Assembly: GCA_027339745.1 (NCBI GenBank)
Contig: DAHWNW010000001.1
Coordinates: 186,001 to 250,000, forward strand
Direction of reading: 5' to 3'
Source: Nitrososphaerota archaeon
GTDB lineage: Archaea; Thermoproteota; Nitrososphaeria; Nitrososphaerales; Gagatemarchaeaceae
DNA length: 64,000 nucleotides
Shown here: one piece after another, positions 7,163-15,813 of the stretch
Layout: each line of letters begins with the position of its first letter
Position numbering within the stretch: the first letter of the stretch is position 1
Translations under genes and position numbers: made by a program
Notes under the pieces: model-generated
Databases searched by the model: none
Seen by the model: only the letters and a program-made list of their open reading frames with translations
What the model was told of the DNA's origin: nothing

Positions 7163-10100
7163 ATGCGGAACGTAGTACTCTTCAAAGACGCGCTCGGGGG
7201 GGACAAATTCCTCCTCGGCGGAAAGGGGTACGGCCTTGTGGAGATGACGTCGCTCGGCCTTCCCGTCCCTCCCGGATTCACCATCACGACGGAGGTCTGC
7301 AAGGCGTACTATGCGAACGGAGGCAAGGTCCCTGAAGGGCTCTTCGAGGAGGTCCGGACCGTGATATCTGAGGTCGAGGGCCAGACAGGGAAGAGGTTCG
7401 GCGGTGGGGAGAAGCCTTTGCTCTTCTCTGTCAGGTCGGGGGCACCGTTCTCCATGCCGGGGATGATGGACACGATCCTCAACCTCGGGCTGAACGACGT
7501 CACCGCCAAGCGGATGGCGGAGATCACGAAGAACGAGAGGTTCGCATACGACTCATACAGGAGGCTCATCCAGATGTTCGGTAAGGTCGCAATGGGCGCC
7601 GAGGGGGAAGCTTTCGAGAGGATCCTCGAGGCTAGGAGGAAGGCGTCTGGGGTCAAGATGGACATCGACCTCTCCTCCAAGGAGCTGAAGGGGGTCGCCG
7701 AGGAGTTCAAGAGAATCATCAAGGAGGAGACGGGCAAGGAGTTCCCTCAAGACCCATACGTCCAGCTCGAGATGGCCATCGTGGCCGTCCTCGGCTCGTG
7801 GAACAACGAGAGGGCGAAGGAGTACAGGAGGTTCTACAGCATCCCAGACGACCTCGGGACAGCGGTGAACGTCCAGGCCATGGTATTCGGGAATTTCGGA
7901 GAGAACTCCGGCTCCGGGGTCGGGTTCACCCGCAACCCATCGACCGGGGAGAAGAAGCTCTTCGGCGAGTACCTCCCCAATTCGCAGGGGGAGGACGTTG
8001 TGGCAGGGATACGGACCCCAGTGAGCATCGAAGGGATGCACCCAGCGCTGAAGGCGCGGCTTCAGGACGTGGCGAACCGGCTTGAAGCGCACTTCAAAGA
8101 CATGCAGGACTTCGAGTTCACGATCGAGGACGGGAAGCTCTACACGCTCCAGACGAGGAACGGAAAGAGGACCGCCCAGGCCGCTGTGAAAATCGCGGTG
8201 GACATGGCGAAGGAGGGGCTCATCACCGAAGAGGAGTCAGTGGCGAGAATCGAGCCGGACCAACTGGAGGCGCTCCTGCACAGGAGGCTAGACCCTGGCT
8301 CGAGGGACAGGCCGGTGGCGAGGGGGTTGGACGCGTCCCCCGGCGCGGCGTCAGGGAAGGTCGTGTTCGACACGGAGGAAGCTGCGTCCATCGGCGGTTC
8401 GCAGAAGATCATCCTCGTACGCCCAGAGACCACCCCTGAAGACATCAAGGGGCTGATCGCTTCCCAGGGGGTGCTCACGATGCGCGGGGGTATGACGTGC
8501 GTCGGCGGCGAGACGCTTTTGCTGACTGAGAATGGACTCACCACGGCTCGGGATCTATACCATGCGATAGAAGAGGGGCTTACGCCTTCAACCCTTTGCT
8601 TCGACCACGCTTCGGGCAAGTCTGTTTGGAGGAAGATTATCGCCACTGGGACAAGGCTCTCGCCAGCCATAGAGGTGGCTGTCTCTCAGACAGGAAGATC
8701 GACGATTAGCACAGTGAGAATCACCCCTGACCACAAGATGTTCACCATAACGAAGAGGAGGCTCTTGAAGAAGCCCCTTGAGGACCTCTTGGCAGAAGAG
8801 GGGTTCGCATGCGTGGTCGACAAAATCCCTGGTAAAGGGTCGAACAGCGTTCCTCAATTGGCCTACCTCGTGGGGGCGCTCTTCACCGATGGCCACGTGA
8901 GCCTCAAACGAACGAAAGGAAGCGTAACATTCACGCACGCCCTCGCGCCGGAGAAAGGAGAATTCATCGAAACCGTAAGCACCTTCTTCGAAGATGTGTT
9001 CGGGAGACGTTTCAACATCGAAAGAGTCGAGATGTCTGACGGGACAATTCGAGGCAGAACAATCTCAGGCGGCGCGCTCGATCTGATCAGCACGACGCGG
9101 GAACCTGCGGCTACGCTCTCGTCCATTTGGGACACGCTGGACTCTTGGGTGCTAAGTCTCGATGAGACATCGCTGCTGTATTTCATAGCCGGGGCCGCTG
9201 ACGGCGACGGAACTTACACCCCGAGCAGGATTCAGATCTTTAGCTCCGACAAAGGATTCGTGGCGGCACTAGAACTGGCGTGCCTCAGGCTTAGCATACT
9301 CCCCCAGGTATCCACTAACAGGACGATTTACAACGTGCAAATCGTCGAGAGGGTGCAAGACATCTTGTGTTACACTCACAGATTGAGAGGCGAGGTCCGG
9401 CCGCGTCACTATGGAACTAAGCTTTTCTCCGCGAAGAGTCTGGCTGGTGACGTCACCAATATCAAAGGAAACAGGAGAATCCTAGACTCTGTCGAGAGGA
9501 ACTTGCTCGTAGATGGGAGGAAGCTCCTCAGATATCTTGCGGCGTCGTCGCCTCCCGAAGTTGGCGCGGAAGTCGAACAGATACTTTCGTTCGATTTGAG
9601 AATGACCAGGGTGAGGAGTCTCGGTGCGGTAGGCGAGATAGAAGTGTACAACTTCGAGGTTGATGCGAAGGATGAACTGGACAAGAATTTTGTCGTGTTT
9701 ACGAAGTCCTTCGTGCCTGTCCTCGTATCCAACTCCCACGCGGCGGTGGTGGCAAGAGGGATGGGGAAGCCCGCTGTGGTCGGTTGCAGCGAAATCGAGA
9801 TTTCCATGGAAGGAGGCTTCTTCACGACCAAGTCCGGGGAGAGGATATCGAAGGGGGAAGCGATCACAATCGATGGGACGACAGGGTCGGTGTACAAGGG
9901 AGAGGTAAAGATGGTGGACCCTGAGCCGACCCCGGAGCTGACCTCCCTTCTGCAGGTTGCCGACAGGATCAAGCGTCTTGGTGTCTGGGCGAACGCCGAC
10001 ACCCCCGAGGCGGCTGCAAGGGCGAGGGAGTTCGGGGCAGAAGGGATAGGGCTGTGCAGGACGGAGAGGATGTTCAACGACCCGAAGCGCCTCCCCATTG

Positions 10101-11047
10101 TGAGGGACATGATAATGAGCGCGGACGTGGATGCACGGAAGAAGCACCTCTACCGACTCTTTCCGTTCCAGCTCTCGGACTTCAAGGGTATCTTCGCGGC
10201 CATGGGCGGCAGGCCGGTGGTGGTTAGGCTCCTCGACCTGCCTCTCCATGAGTTCCTCCCATCGGTGGAGGAGCTGCTCCTTGAGATGCAGGGGATGAAG
10301 GACAGAGGCGCCCCCGAAGAAGAGCTCGAGAGGGCGGAGACGATGCTCAACCGCGTGAGGCAGCTCTCGGAGCACAACCCAATGATCGGGCACCGGGGTT
10401 GCCGCCTCGCCATAACCCACCCTGAGATATACGAGATGCAGACGAAAGCCATCCTACAGGCAGCCGTCGAGCTCGACCGCGAGAAGAAGGCGCGCGGGAA
10501 GGTGAAGATAATGATCCCCCTGATCTCCACAGTCGAGGAGTTCACGACCCTGAGGAAGGTCGTCGAATCGGCCGCGGACGCCGCTTTCGATGAGTTGGGG
10601 GCGAAGATCGAATATCAGGTGGGGACGATGATAGAGACACCCCGGGCGGCGCTGACATCCGGCGAGATAGCGAAACACTCCGACTTCTTTTCGTTCGGCA
10701 CCAACGACCTGACGCAGACGACCTTCGGCTTCAGCAGGGACGACGTGGAGGCGAAGTTCATCCCCAAGTACCTTGAGGAAGGCATATTCCAGCGGAGCCC
10801 CTTCGACTCAGTGGATGTGGCGGGGGTCGGGCGGCTGGTCAAGCTGGCGGTCCAAGAGGGGAGGACATCAAACCCAGGGCTAGAGGTAGGCATATGCGGG
10901 GAGCATGGGGGGGACCCGAAGAGTATCGCTTTCTTCGCCGAGGCGGGGCTGGATTACGTCAGCTGCTCGGCTTTCAGGGTGCCTGTGGCAAGGCTGGCAG
11001 CCGCCCACGCCGCCCTCTCAGAGAAGTCGAAGGCAGTCACCGCGTAG
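7163..11047 (+). CDS. ppdK: Pyruvate, phosphate dikinase precursor interrupted by an intein
   Basis: The 1294-residue precursor encodes an 882-residue dikinase, the usual family length, after removal of a 412-residue intein. Extein order: ATP-grasp domain (mature residues about 1-340), phosphohistidine domain with GGMT/SHAAVVARG (His447 of the mature protein) and a C-terminal PEP/pyruvate TIM barrel with FGTNDLTQTTFG and VGICGEHGGDP. PPDK interconverts pyruvate + ATP + Pi with PEP + AMP + PPi, linking PEP to the pyruvate ferredoxin oxidoreductase encoded nearby. ATG 7163 has a strong GGAGGAGAGG just upstream and starts at the canonical N-terminus; the longer frame upstream is not used. A TATA-like CTTACAAAC lies near 7117-7125. 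Confidence 0.95.
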   Translation: MRNVVLFKDALGGDKFLLGGKGYGLVEMTSLGLPVPPGFTITTEVCKAYYANGGKVPEGLFEEVRTVISEVEGQTGKRFGGGEKPLLFSVRSGAPFSMPGMMDTILNLGLNDVTAKRMAEITKNERFAYDSYRRLIQMFGKVAMGAEGEAFERILEARRKASGVKMDIDLSSKELKGVAEEFKRIIKEETGKEFPQDPYVQLEMAIVAVLGSWNNERAKEYRRFYSIPDDLGTAVNVQAMVFGNFGENSGSGVGFTRNPSTGEKKLFGEYLPNSQGEDVVAGIRTPVSIEGMHPALKARLQDVANRLEAHFKDMQDFEFTIEDGKLYTLQTRNGKRTAQAAVKIAVDMAKEGLITEEESVARIEPDQLEALLHRRLDPGSRDRPVARGLDASPGAASGKVVFDTEEAASIGGSQKIILVRPETTPEDIKGLIASQGVLTMRGGMTCVGGETLLLTENGLTTARDLYHAIEEGLTPSTLCFDHASGKSVWRKIIATGTRLSPAIEVAVSQTGRSTISTVRITPDHKMFTITKRRLLKKPLEDLLAEEGFACVVDKIPGKGSNSVPQLAYLVGALFTDGHVSLKRTKGSVTFTHALAPEKGEFIETVSTFFEDVFGRRFNIERVEMSDGTIRGRTISGGALDLISTTREPAATLSSIWDTLDSWVLSLDETSLLYFIAGAADGDGTYTPSRIQIFSSDKGFVAALELACLRLSILPQVSTNRTIYNVQIVERVQDILCYTHRLRGEVRPRHYGTKLFSAKSLAGDVTNIKGNRRILDSVERNLLVDGRKLLRYLAASSPPEVGAEVEQILSFDLRMTRVRSLGAVGEIEVYNFEVDAKDELDKNFVVFTKSFVPVLVSNSHAAVVARGMGKPAVVGCSEIEISMEGGFFTTKSGERISKGEAITIDGTTGSVYKGEVKMVDPEPTPELTSLLQVADRIKRLGVWANADTPEAAARAREFGAEGIGLCRTERMFNDPKRLPIVRDMIMSADVDARKKHLYRLFPFQLSDFKGIFAAMGGRPVVVRLLDLPLHEFLPSVEELLLEMQGMKDRGAPEEELERAETMLNRVRQLSEHNPMIGHRGCRLAITHPEIYEMQTKAILQAAVELDREKKARGKVKIMIPLISTVEEFTTLRKVVESAADAAFDELGAKIEYQVGTMIETPRAALTSGEIAKHSDFFSFGTNDLTQTTFGFSRDDVEAKFIPKYLEEGIFQRSPFDSVDVAGVGRLVKLAVQEGRTSNPGLEVGICGEHGGDPKSIAFFAEAGLDYVSCSAFRVPVARLAAAHAALSEKSKAVTA
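8498..9733 (+). mobile_element. Intein with LAGLIDADG homing endonuclease inside ppdK
   Basis: The insertion starts at Cys446 (CVGGETLLLTENG, block A), has block B TVRITPDHKMF, two dodecapeptide motifs LVGALFTDG and FIAGAADGDG, block F (VYNFEVDAKDELDKNFVV) and ends LVSN before Ser of the extein. It lies exactly between Thr and Ser of the phosphohistidine motif GGMT/SHAA, so the host enzyme should be inactive until splicing. Both endonuclease motifs keep the acidic residue, so the homing endonuclease may be active. The penultimate residue is Ser rather than the usual His, an atypical but known kind of deviation. Confidence 0.93.
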
Positions 11048-11199
11048 CCACGCGTTCTACCCCCATTCTCCGCGGCCGTCCCCACGAGCCGCAAATATAC
11101 CGACGGAGCCCATGGCTGAGGACGTGAGCGGCTCTGGGCGGTGAGCCAGGGAAGACACGGAGGCTGTTCCGAAACGGCAGGTTCCTTCATTACATCGCG

Positions 11200-12420
11200 A
11201 TGAACGCCTCCTCGAGGACCGCCTCCTCTGTCTTCGGGATAGCGGTGATCTGGCTCGTCTTCCAGGTGACGAAGTCGGTCATAGACGTCGGAGTCGTTGG
11301 CCTGGCAGAGTCGCTGACTACCGTGGGGTTCACCCTCCCGGGAGGGGTCTGGGTGGACAGGTACCCCCGAAGCAGCCTGCTGCTGCTGGCTAACGTCGTC
11401 AGGGCTGCGAGCATGGGCCTCCTGGCTGTGGACGTAGCGCTTTACGGGTTCCAATTCCCCGTCGTCGTGGCAGCGGCGGTCTGTTGGTCCGCGGCCACGG
11501 AGATGTACAGGTCCTGTAACTACTCGTACCTGCCTGAGCTCGTTGACACTAACGAGCTTTCCGACGCTAACGGTGTCACAAGAGCGGGGACCTCTGTGAT
11601 AGCATCGGCATCGAGCGCGTTGGGTGGAGGAATCATAGCATTCGCAGGGGCGGTCGTCGCATTAGCGTATGGGACAGCTGCGTTCGCGATGGCCGCGCTC
11701 TTCGCACTGCTCCTTGTGGCGCGCTCGACCCGGGCCGTGGCGAGGAGGTCGGGCAGGCACCCAGGCATGCTCTCTGATGTGAAGGCAGGAATGAGCTGGC
11801 TGCTGTCCCAGCGTGGGCTCCTCCTCCTCTCGATTTCGGCCACCGTGTTCAACTTCCTCGGCGGGGTCGTGTTCTACTTCTTGGTCGTCTACATGGTGCA
11901 GGGCACGGGCCTCGGCGCGTTCGCGTTCGGACTGGCCACGGCGGCAAACGTACTGGGGGCAGCGCTGGGCTCCCTCGCTCTCGGGCGAACCTCGGCCCTC
12001 AGTCGGGCGGGCGCGGTCTGGGTCCTCGCGGCGGGGAGCATCCCTGGGGGGGCGTATCTGATCATGGGGGTCGAGCCCTATGCGTGGGTCGCCATCATAT
12101 CGCTCTTCACAATCGGGTTCGCTCAAGGGTTCGCGGGGAACACGTGGCTGACAGCGGCCCAGAACATAGTGCCGAGCGAGATGAGAGGTCGCTATTTCGC
12201 AATAGACGGGCTCCTCAGCTTCGTCGGAGGTCCGCCGGCCATAGTTTTCGGGAGCATCTTCATCGCGTCGATCGGGGTCCTCCCAGTCTATGCTTACGTG
12301 GGGGCCGCCCTCCTCGCCTCTTCCTTGTTCTTCGCGATCCTGAAGGACCTCTGGAGGCTCGACGGAAGACCCCTGCGCGCCGCAGGGGTGGAGGGCGCAT
12401 CCTCCGTCCCCAAGGCCTAG
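11200..12420 (+). CDS. Major facilitator superfamily transporter
   Basis: This protein of about 406 residues has 11-12 hydrophobic segments. The loop after TM2 reads GGVWVDRYPRSSLLLLANVV, a motif A-like sequence (G-x-x-x-D-R), and the family resembles MFS_3/enterobactin-exporter-like permeases. Substrate unknown; drug or metabolite efflux is likely. The start is uncertain: the frame remains open upstream to 11128 and the residues RLFRNGRFLHYIA before ATG 11200 look like a genuine MFS N-terminus. No ATG, GTG or TTG lies in that part, only CTG codons at 11134 and 11164. A TATA-like CAAATATAC is at about 11091-11099. Confidence 0.85.
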   Translation: MNASSRTASSVFGIAVIWLVFQVTKSVIDVGVVGLAESLTTVGFTLPGGVWVDRYPRSSLLLLANVVRAASMGLLAVDVALYGFQFPVVVAAAVCWSAATEMYRSCNYSYLPELVDTNELSDANGVTRAGTSVIASASSALGGGIIAFAGAVVALAYGTAAFAMAALFALLLVARSTRAVARRSGRHPGMLSDVKAGMSWLLSQRGLLLLSISATVFNFLGGVVFYFLVVYMVQGTGLGAFAFGLATAANVLGAALGSLALGRTSALSRAGAVWVLAAGSIPGGAYLIMGVEPYAWVAIISLFTIGFAQGFAGNTWLTAAQNIVPSEMRGRYFAIDGLLSFVGGPPAIVFGSIFIASIGVLPVYAYVGAALLASSLFFAILKDLWRLDGRPLRAAGVEGASSVPKA

Positions 12421-12502
12421 GCTCAGGCCCCGGTTTTCACCTGTGAGAATCGTGCTCCCCATTTAATTGACGAGCGCCCGCGCGCCCTAAGTCGTTAGGG
12501 CG

Positions 12503-13390
12503 ATGATACTAAGGGTGAGGTTCCACGGACGAGGGGGGCAGGGCGCCAAGACAGCCAGCAGGATTCTCGGGAACGCGGCGTTCAACGACGGCTACAACGC
12601 GCAGGACTTCCCCATCTACGGCGCCGAAAGGAGGGGCGCGCCGGTCACGGCGTTCACCAGGTTCTCAGAGTCAGAGATCACCGAGCGGGGCTTCATCTTC
12701 TCTCCAGACGTGGTGGCAGTGATGGACGACTCGCTTACGGCCGACCCCACGGCCAGCCCCTTCGCCGGACTGAGGAAGGGCGGGCTCGCCATAGTCAACA
12801 CCGCCAAGCCTGCCGCTGAAGTGAACGGAGGGAGGACCGACATCGCTGTATTGACGCTCGACCTTACGAGGCGGGCCCTCGACACACTGGGGAAGGCGGT
12901 ACTCAGCTCAGGGATCGCCGCCGCGGTGGCCAGGGCATCTGGGATCACCTCCGAGGCGTTCATGAGAGGTCTCGTCGAAGAACTCAAGGAGGTGGGACTG
13001 TCGGACGACGCCATCTCGAAGAACGTCGCGCTGGCGACGGCCATCTACGACGTGGTGAGTCCCATCAAGCTGCACACCGAAGAGCTCCCGGCCAGAGCCG
13101 ACCTGGTCCCACTCGCGGTCGTGGTGTCGGGAGAGGGGACCGAGGACGTCGTCAATACTGGTAACTCCGCCTCGAGGCACACCGGAAACTGGAGGATCAC
13201 CAAGCCGGTCATAGACTATCTGAAGTGTACAGACTGCATGATCTGCTACGCATATTGCCCTGAGTCGGCGATGTCTGCGGGGCCCGACGGTAGAATCGCC
13301 ATCGACTATGATAACTGCAAGGGGTGCATGATATGCCAGACGGAGTGCCCCCTGCGGGCCATCGGATCGCAGATGGAGGGGCTGCAATGA
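12503..13390 (+). CDS. porGD: Pyruvate:ferredoxin oxidoreductase, fused gamma and delta subunits
   Basis: This 295-residue protein begins with the gamma domain (FHGRGGQGAKTASRIL, about residues 1-185) and ends with a two-[4Fe-4S] ferredoxin-type delta domain at about 225-290 (CTDCMICYAYCP and CKGCMICQTECP). In many archaea gamma and delta are separate; here they are fused. Together with the following alpha and beta genes it forms the enzyme that oxidatively decarboxylates pyruvate to acetyl-CoA with ferredoxin as acceptor. An ATTTAATT box lies near 12460. The stop overlaps the next start as ATGA. Confidence 0.93.
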   Translation: MILRVRFHGRGGQGAKTASRILGNAAFNDGYNAQDFPIYGAERRGAPVTAFTRFSESEITERGFIFSPDVVAVMDDSLTADPTASPFAGLRKGGLAIVNTAKPAAEVNGGRTDIAVLTLDLTRRALDTLGKAVLSSGIAAAVARASGITSEAFMRGLVEELKEVGLSDDAISKNVALATAIYDVVSPIKLHTEELPARADLVPLAVVVSGEGTEDVVNTGNSASRHTGNWRITKPVIDYLKCTDCMICYAYCPESAMSAGPDGRIAIDYDNCKGCMICQTECPLRAIGSQMEGLQ

Positions 13391-14610
13391 GGCCTGAGCT
13401 GATGACAGGGAATCGCGCGGCCGCGGCTGCCGCGAAGCTGGCCAGGGTCGACTACGTACCGGCGTACCCGATCACGCCGCAGACAGAGATAATCGAGACG
13501 ATCGCAGACTGGGCAAGGGAAGGGACCATGGACGCGAAGTTCGTCCAGCTGGAGTCCGAGCACTCGATGATGACCGCCGCGGGGGCGGCGGCGCTGACCG
13601 GGGCGAGGGTCTTTACCGCGACGTCGAGCCAGGGGCTCCTTTACGCCATGGAGATGCTCTACAACATCTCAGGGTGGAGGGCGCCGATGGTCCTGATGAA
13701 CGTTTCAAGGGCGCTGGCGGCGCCCATAGTCCTCGAGCCCGACCACAACGACGTCCTTTCCGCGAGGGACAGCGGCTTCCTGCAGCTCCACTCAGAGACG
13801 TGTCAGGAAGTGGCGGACCTCGTACTCCTCGCCTACAGGGTGGCCGAAGACAAGAGGGTGATGCTCCCCGCGATAGTGAACCTGGACGGATTCTATCTCT
13901 CTTTCACCCGCGAGAAGGTCAGCCTCCCTGAGCAGGCGGAGGTCGACAGGTTCCTACCCCCCTACGACCCGCCGCATCCGATCAGGGCGACCAGGCCCGT
14001 GTCGAAGGGCTCGGCCGTGATGGAGGGGTACCTGTACAGCTACTTCAGATACAACATGCACGCAGCGGCGCTCCGCGCGAAGGAGGCGTTCAGCGAGGCG
14101 GCACGGGACTTTCAGGACCTGTTCGGAAGAGCGTACGGCCCAGTCGAGGGGTACAGGCTAGACGACGCCGAGTACGTCCTGGTGATGTCCAACTCATTCA
14201 CAACACTGGGGAGGCAGGCGGTGAACCGCGTGAGGGAGCAGGGCGTCAAGGCGGGCCTCCTGAAGTTGCGCATGGTCAGGCCGTTCCCTACCGAGGAGGT
14301 CGCTGCGCTCCTGAAGGGGAGGAAGGTAGATGCCGTCTTCGACCAGAACCTGTCCCCGGGGCTTGGGGGGATACTCTACCCTGAGATCGCCGCCTCGCTC
14401 TATCACGTCCGCGACAGACCGGGGGCGCTCCTCCCGGTGGTCGGCGGGCTCGGCGGGAAACAGCTGACCTCAGACGAGATGTGCCAGGTGTTCGAGAGGA
14501 TGAGGGGGGTCGACGTCGGTGGAGAGAGGCCCGAGCCCATGTTCCTGATGAGAGACGAAGAGCTGACGAAGGCTGAGAGAGCGGTGGCCACGGCGGGGGT
14601 GCATGGGTGA
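13387..14610 (+). CDS. porA: Pyruvate:ferredoxin oxidoreductase, alpha subunit
   Basis: This 407-residue protein has the alpha-subunit signatures AYPITPQTEIIE, ESEHSMMTAAGAAALTG and TSSQGLLYAMEML. The region NVSRALAAPIVLEPDHNDV followed by RDSGFLQL points to the pyruvate-specific group rather than 2-oxoglutarate. ATG 13387 overlaps the porGD stop by 4 nt, which suggests translational coupling. The alpha subunit provides part of the thiamine diphosphate-binding and substrate site at the interface with beta. Confidence 0.93.
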   Translation: MRPELMTGNRAAAAAAKLARVDYVPAYPITPQTEIIETIADWAREGTMDAKFVQLESEHSMMTAAGAAALTGARVFTATSSQGLLYAMEMLYNISGWRAPMVLMNVSRALAAPIVLEPDHNDVLSARDSGFLQLHSETCQEVADLVLLAYRVAEDKRVMLPAIVNLDGFYLSFTREKVSLPEQAEVDRFLPPYDPPHPIRATRPVSKGSAVMEGYLYSYFRYNMHAAALRAKEAFSEAARDFQDLFGRAYGPVEGYRLDDAEYVLVMSNSFTTLGRQAVNRVREQGVKAGLLKLRMVRPFPTEEVAALLKGRKVDAVFDQNLSPGLGGILYPEIAASLYHVRDRPGALLPVVGGLGGKQLTSDEMCQVFERMRGVDVGGERPEPMFLMRDEELTKAERAVATAGVHG

Positions 14611-15575
14611 TGTCGACGGCGACGAAGTTCAAGACGTTGAAGGACATCCCGAAGGAGGAGTACATTGCGCCCGGGAACACGATGTGCGCTGGGTGCGGGG
14701 GAATCCTCGCCGTGAGGATATTCCATAAAGCGCTCGGGCCGAACGTGGCCTGGGTGAACGCGGCAGGGTGCATGACCATTTCCGTGTCATACCCCCTCAG
14801 CCCACTGAAGTCCAACTGGCTCTACACCGCCTTCGCCAGCGCCCCGGCCGGAGCCCAGGGGATCAGGGACGCCTTGGACGTGTTGATGGCGAAGGGCAAG
14901 CTGCAGAAGTCAGAGGACCTGAAGGTGGTCGTCGTCACCGGCGACGGGGCCGCATACGACATCGGCTTCCAGTCGACGGCCGGGGCGATACAGCGGGACC
15001 TTGACTTCTATTACCTCTGCTACGACAATGAGGCATACGGGAACACGGGGTTCCAGATGTCCTCGTCGACCCCCTACGCCTCGTCGTCGAAGACCACCCC
15101 CGTGACCGCGGCGTACCCTTACGGCAACACTGGCAGGAAGAAGGACCTGTTCGAGGCCTGGCGGGCCATGAAGGCGCCCTACGTGGCTACGCTGTCCAAC
15201 TCGCACGGCGTCGACTTCCTCAGGAAGGTGGAGAAGGGAGAAGGAATCAGGGGCCCCAAGCTGTACATCGACTTCGCGGCCTGCCCCACCGGTTGGGGTT
15301 TCGACCCGAAATATTCCATCGAAGTGGAAAAGCTTGCGGTCCAGACCGGGGTCTGGCCGCTCAAGGAGTCCGTGGACGGCGTGGTCAGGCACACTTACGT
15401 CCCCAGGGCGCTGACCCCCGTGAGAGAGTATCTCCGGACCCAGGAGAGGTACGGGCACCTGTTCAAACCAGTCGAGAAGCCTGAGGCCATAGCGACCATC
15501 CAGAGGTCGGTCAACGATTACTGGGCGAAGGTCGCTGCGGAAGAGTCGACCCAGGCGACGCCAGCCCCGGCATAG
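14610..15575 (+). CDS. porB: Pyruvate:ferredoxin oxidoreductase, beta subunit
   Basis: This protein of about 321 residues has the thiamine diphosphate-binding motif GDGAAYDIG followed about 30 residues later by NEAYGNTGFQMS. Four cysteines for the proximal [4Fe-4S] cluster are present (CAGCG near residue 29, AAGC near residue 52 and one near the C-terminus in AACPTGW). ATG 14610 overlaps the alpha stop by one base (TGATG). It ends the three-gene operon; an Ala/Thr/Pro-rich tail follows the conserved domain. Confidence 0.93.
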   Translation: MSTATKFKTLKDIPKEEYIAPGNTMCAGCGGILAVRIFHKALGPNVAWVNAAGCMTISVSYPLSPLKSNWLYTAFASAPAGAQGIRDALDVLMAKGKLQKSEDLKVVVVTGDGAAYDIGFQSTAGAIQRDLDFYYLCYDNEAYGNTGFQMSSSTPYASSSKTTPVTAAYPYGNTGRKKDLFEAWRAMKAPYVATLSNSHGVDFLRKVEKGEGIRGPKLYIDFAACPTGWGFDPKYSIEVEKLAVQTGVWPLKESVDGVVRHTYVPRALTPVREYLRTQERYGHLFKPVEKPEAIATIQRSVNDYWAKVAAEESTQATPAPA

Positions 15576-15656
15576 GCTGCGGGTTGGCGCACGCTCGTCA
15601 GCCCGAGGCTGTCTTCGCCGAAGGCGCACGACTGGGAGAGCCGAACTGAGAGGAAG

Positions 15657-15754
15657 TGGGGTCGGCGAGATTTGAACTCGCGATCGCCAGCGCCCCAGGC
15701 TCACCGTGAAGGTCATTCACTCTGGTATGCTGGACCAAGCTACACTACGACCCC
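15657..15754 (-). tRNA. tRNA-Pro(GGG) with a non-canonical intron
   Basis: On the minus strand the acceptor GGGGTCG pairs with CGACCCC (15658-15664), and the T-arm is GCGAG-TTCAAAT-CTCGC. Removing 22 nt (15700-15721) creates a perfect anticodon stem CCAGC/GCTGG with loop CTGGGGC, that is anticodon GGG for proline, and a mature length of 76 nt. Without removal no acceptable anticodon arm forms. The discriminator is A and CCA is not encoded. A TTTAAA promoter box lies at 15782-15787, about 30 nt upstream. The CCA-adding enzyme gene is in the cluster just upstream. Confidence 0.85.
15700..15721 (-). other. tRNA-Pro intron at about position 29/30-30/31
   Basis: This 22-nt insertion lies within the 5' strand of the anticodon stem. 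AG is repeated at both boundaries, so the splice point is ambiguous by two bases. The intron itself folds as GTGAA/TTCAC around a 5-nt loop. Archaeal splicing endonuclease recognises bulge-helix-bulge structures; I could not unambiguously draw one. Confidence 0.75.
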
Positions 15755-15813
15755 ACGAGTTCGAGCCGAACTCGGACTCAGTTTAAAGGTTCGCAGAGGG
15801 CGCGGTCAGGTAC

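Noticed and set aside
7147-7335. Small gene starting at the ppdK ribosome binding site
   Set aside because: It lies wholly inside the ppdK coding start in another frame and has no independent support.
15657-15754. Reading this tRNA as Phe (GAA) or Val (GAC)
   Set aside because: Those readings need a mismatched anticodon stem or an abnormal position 37; removing 22 nt gives perfect Pro(GGG) geometry.
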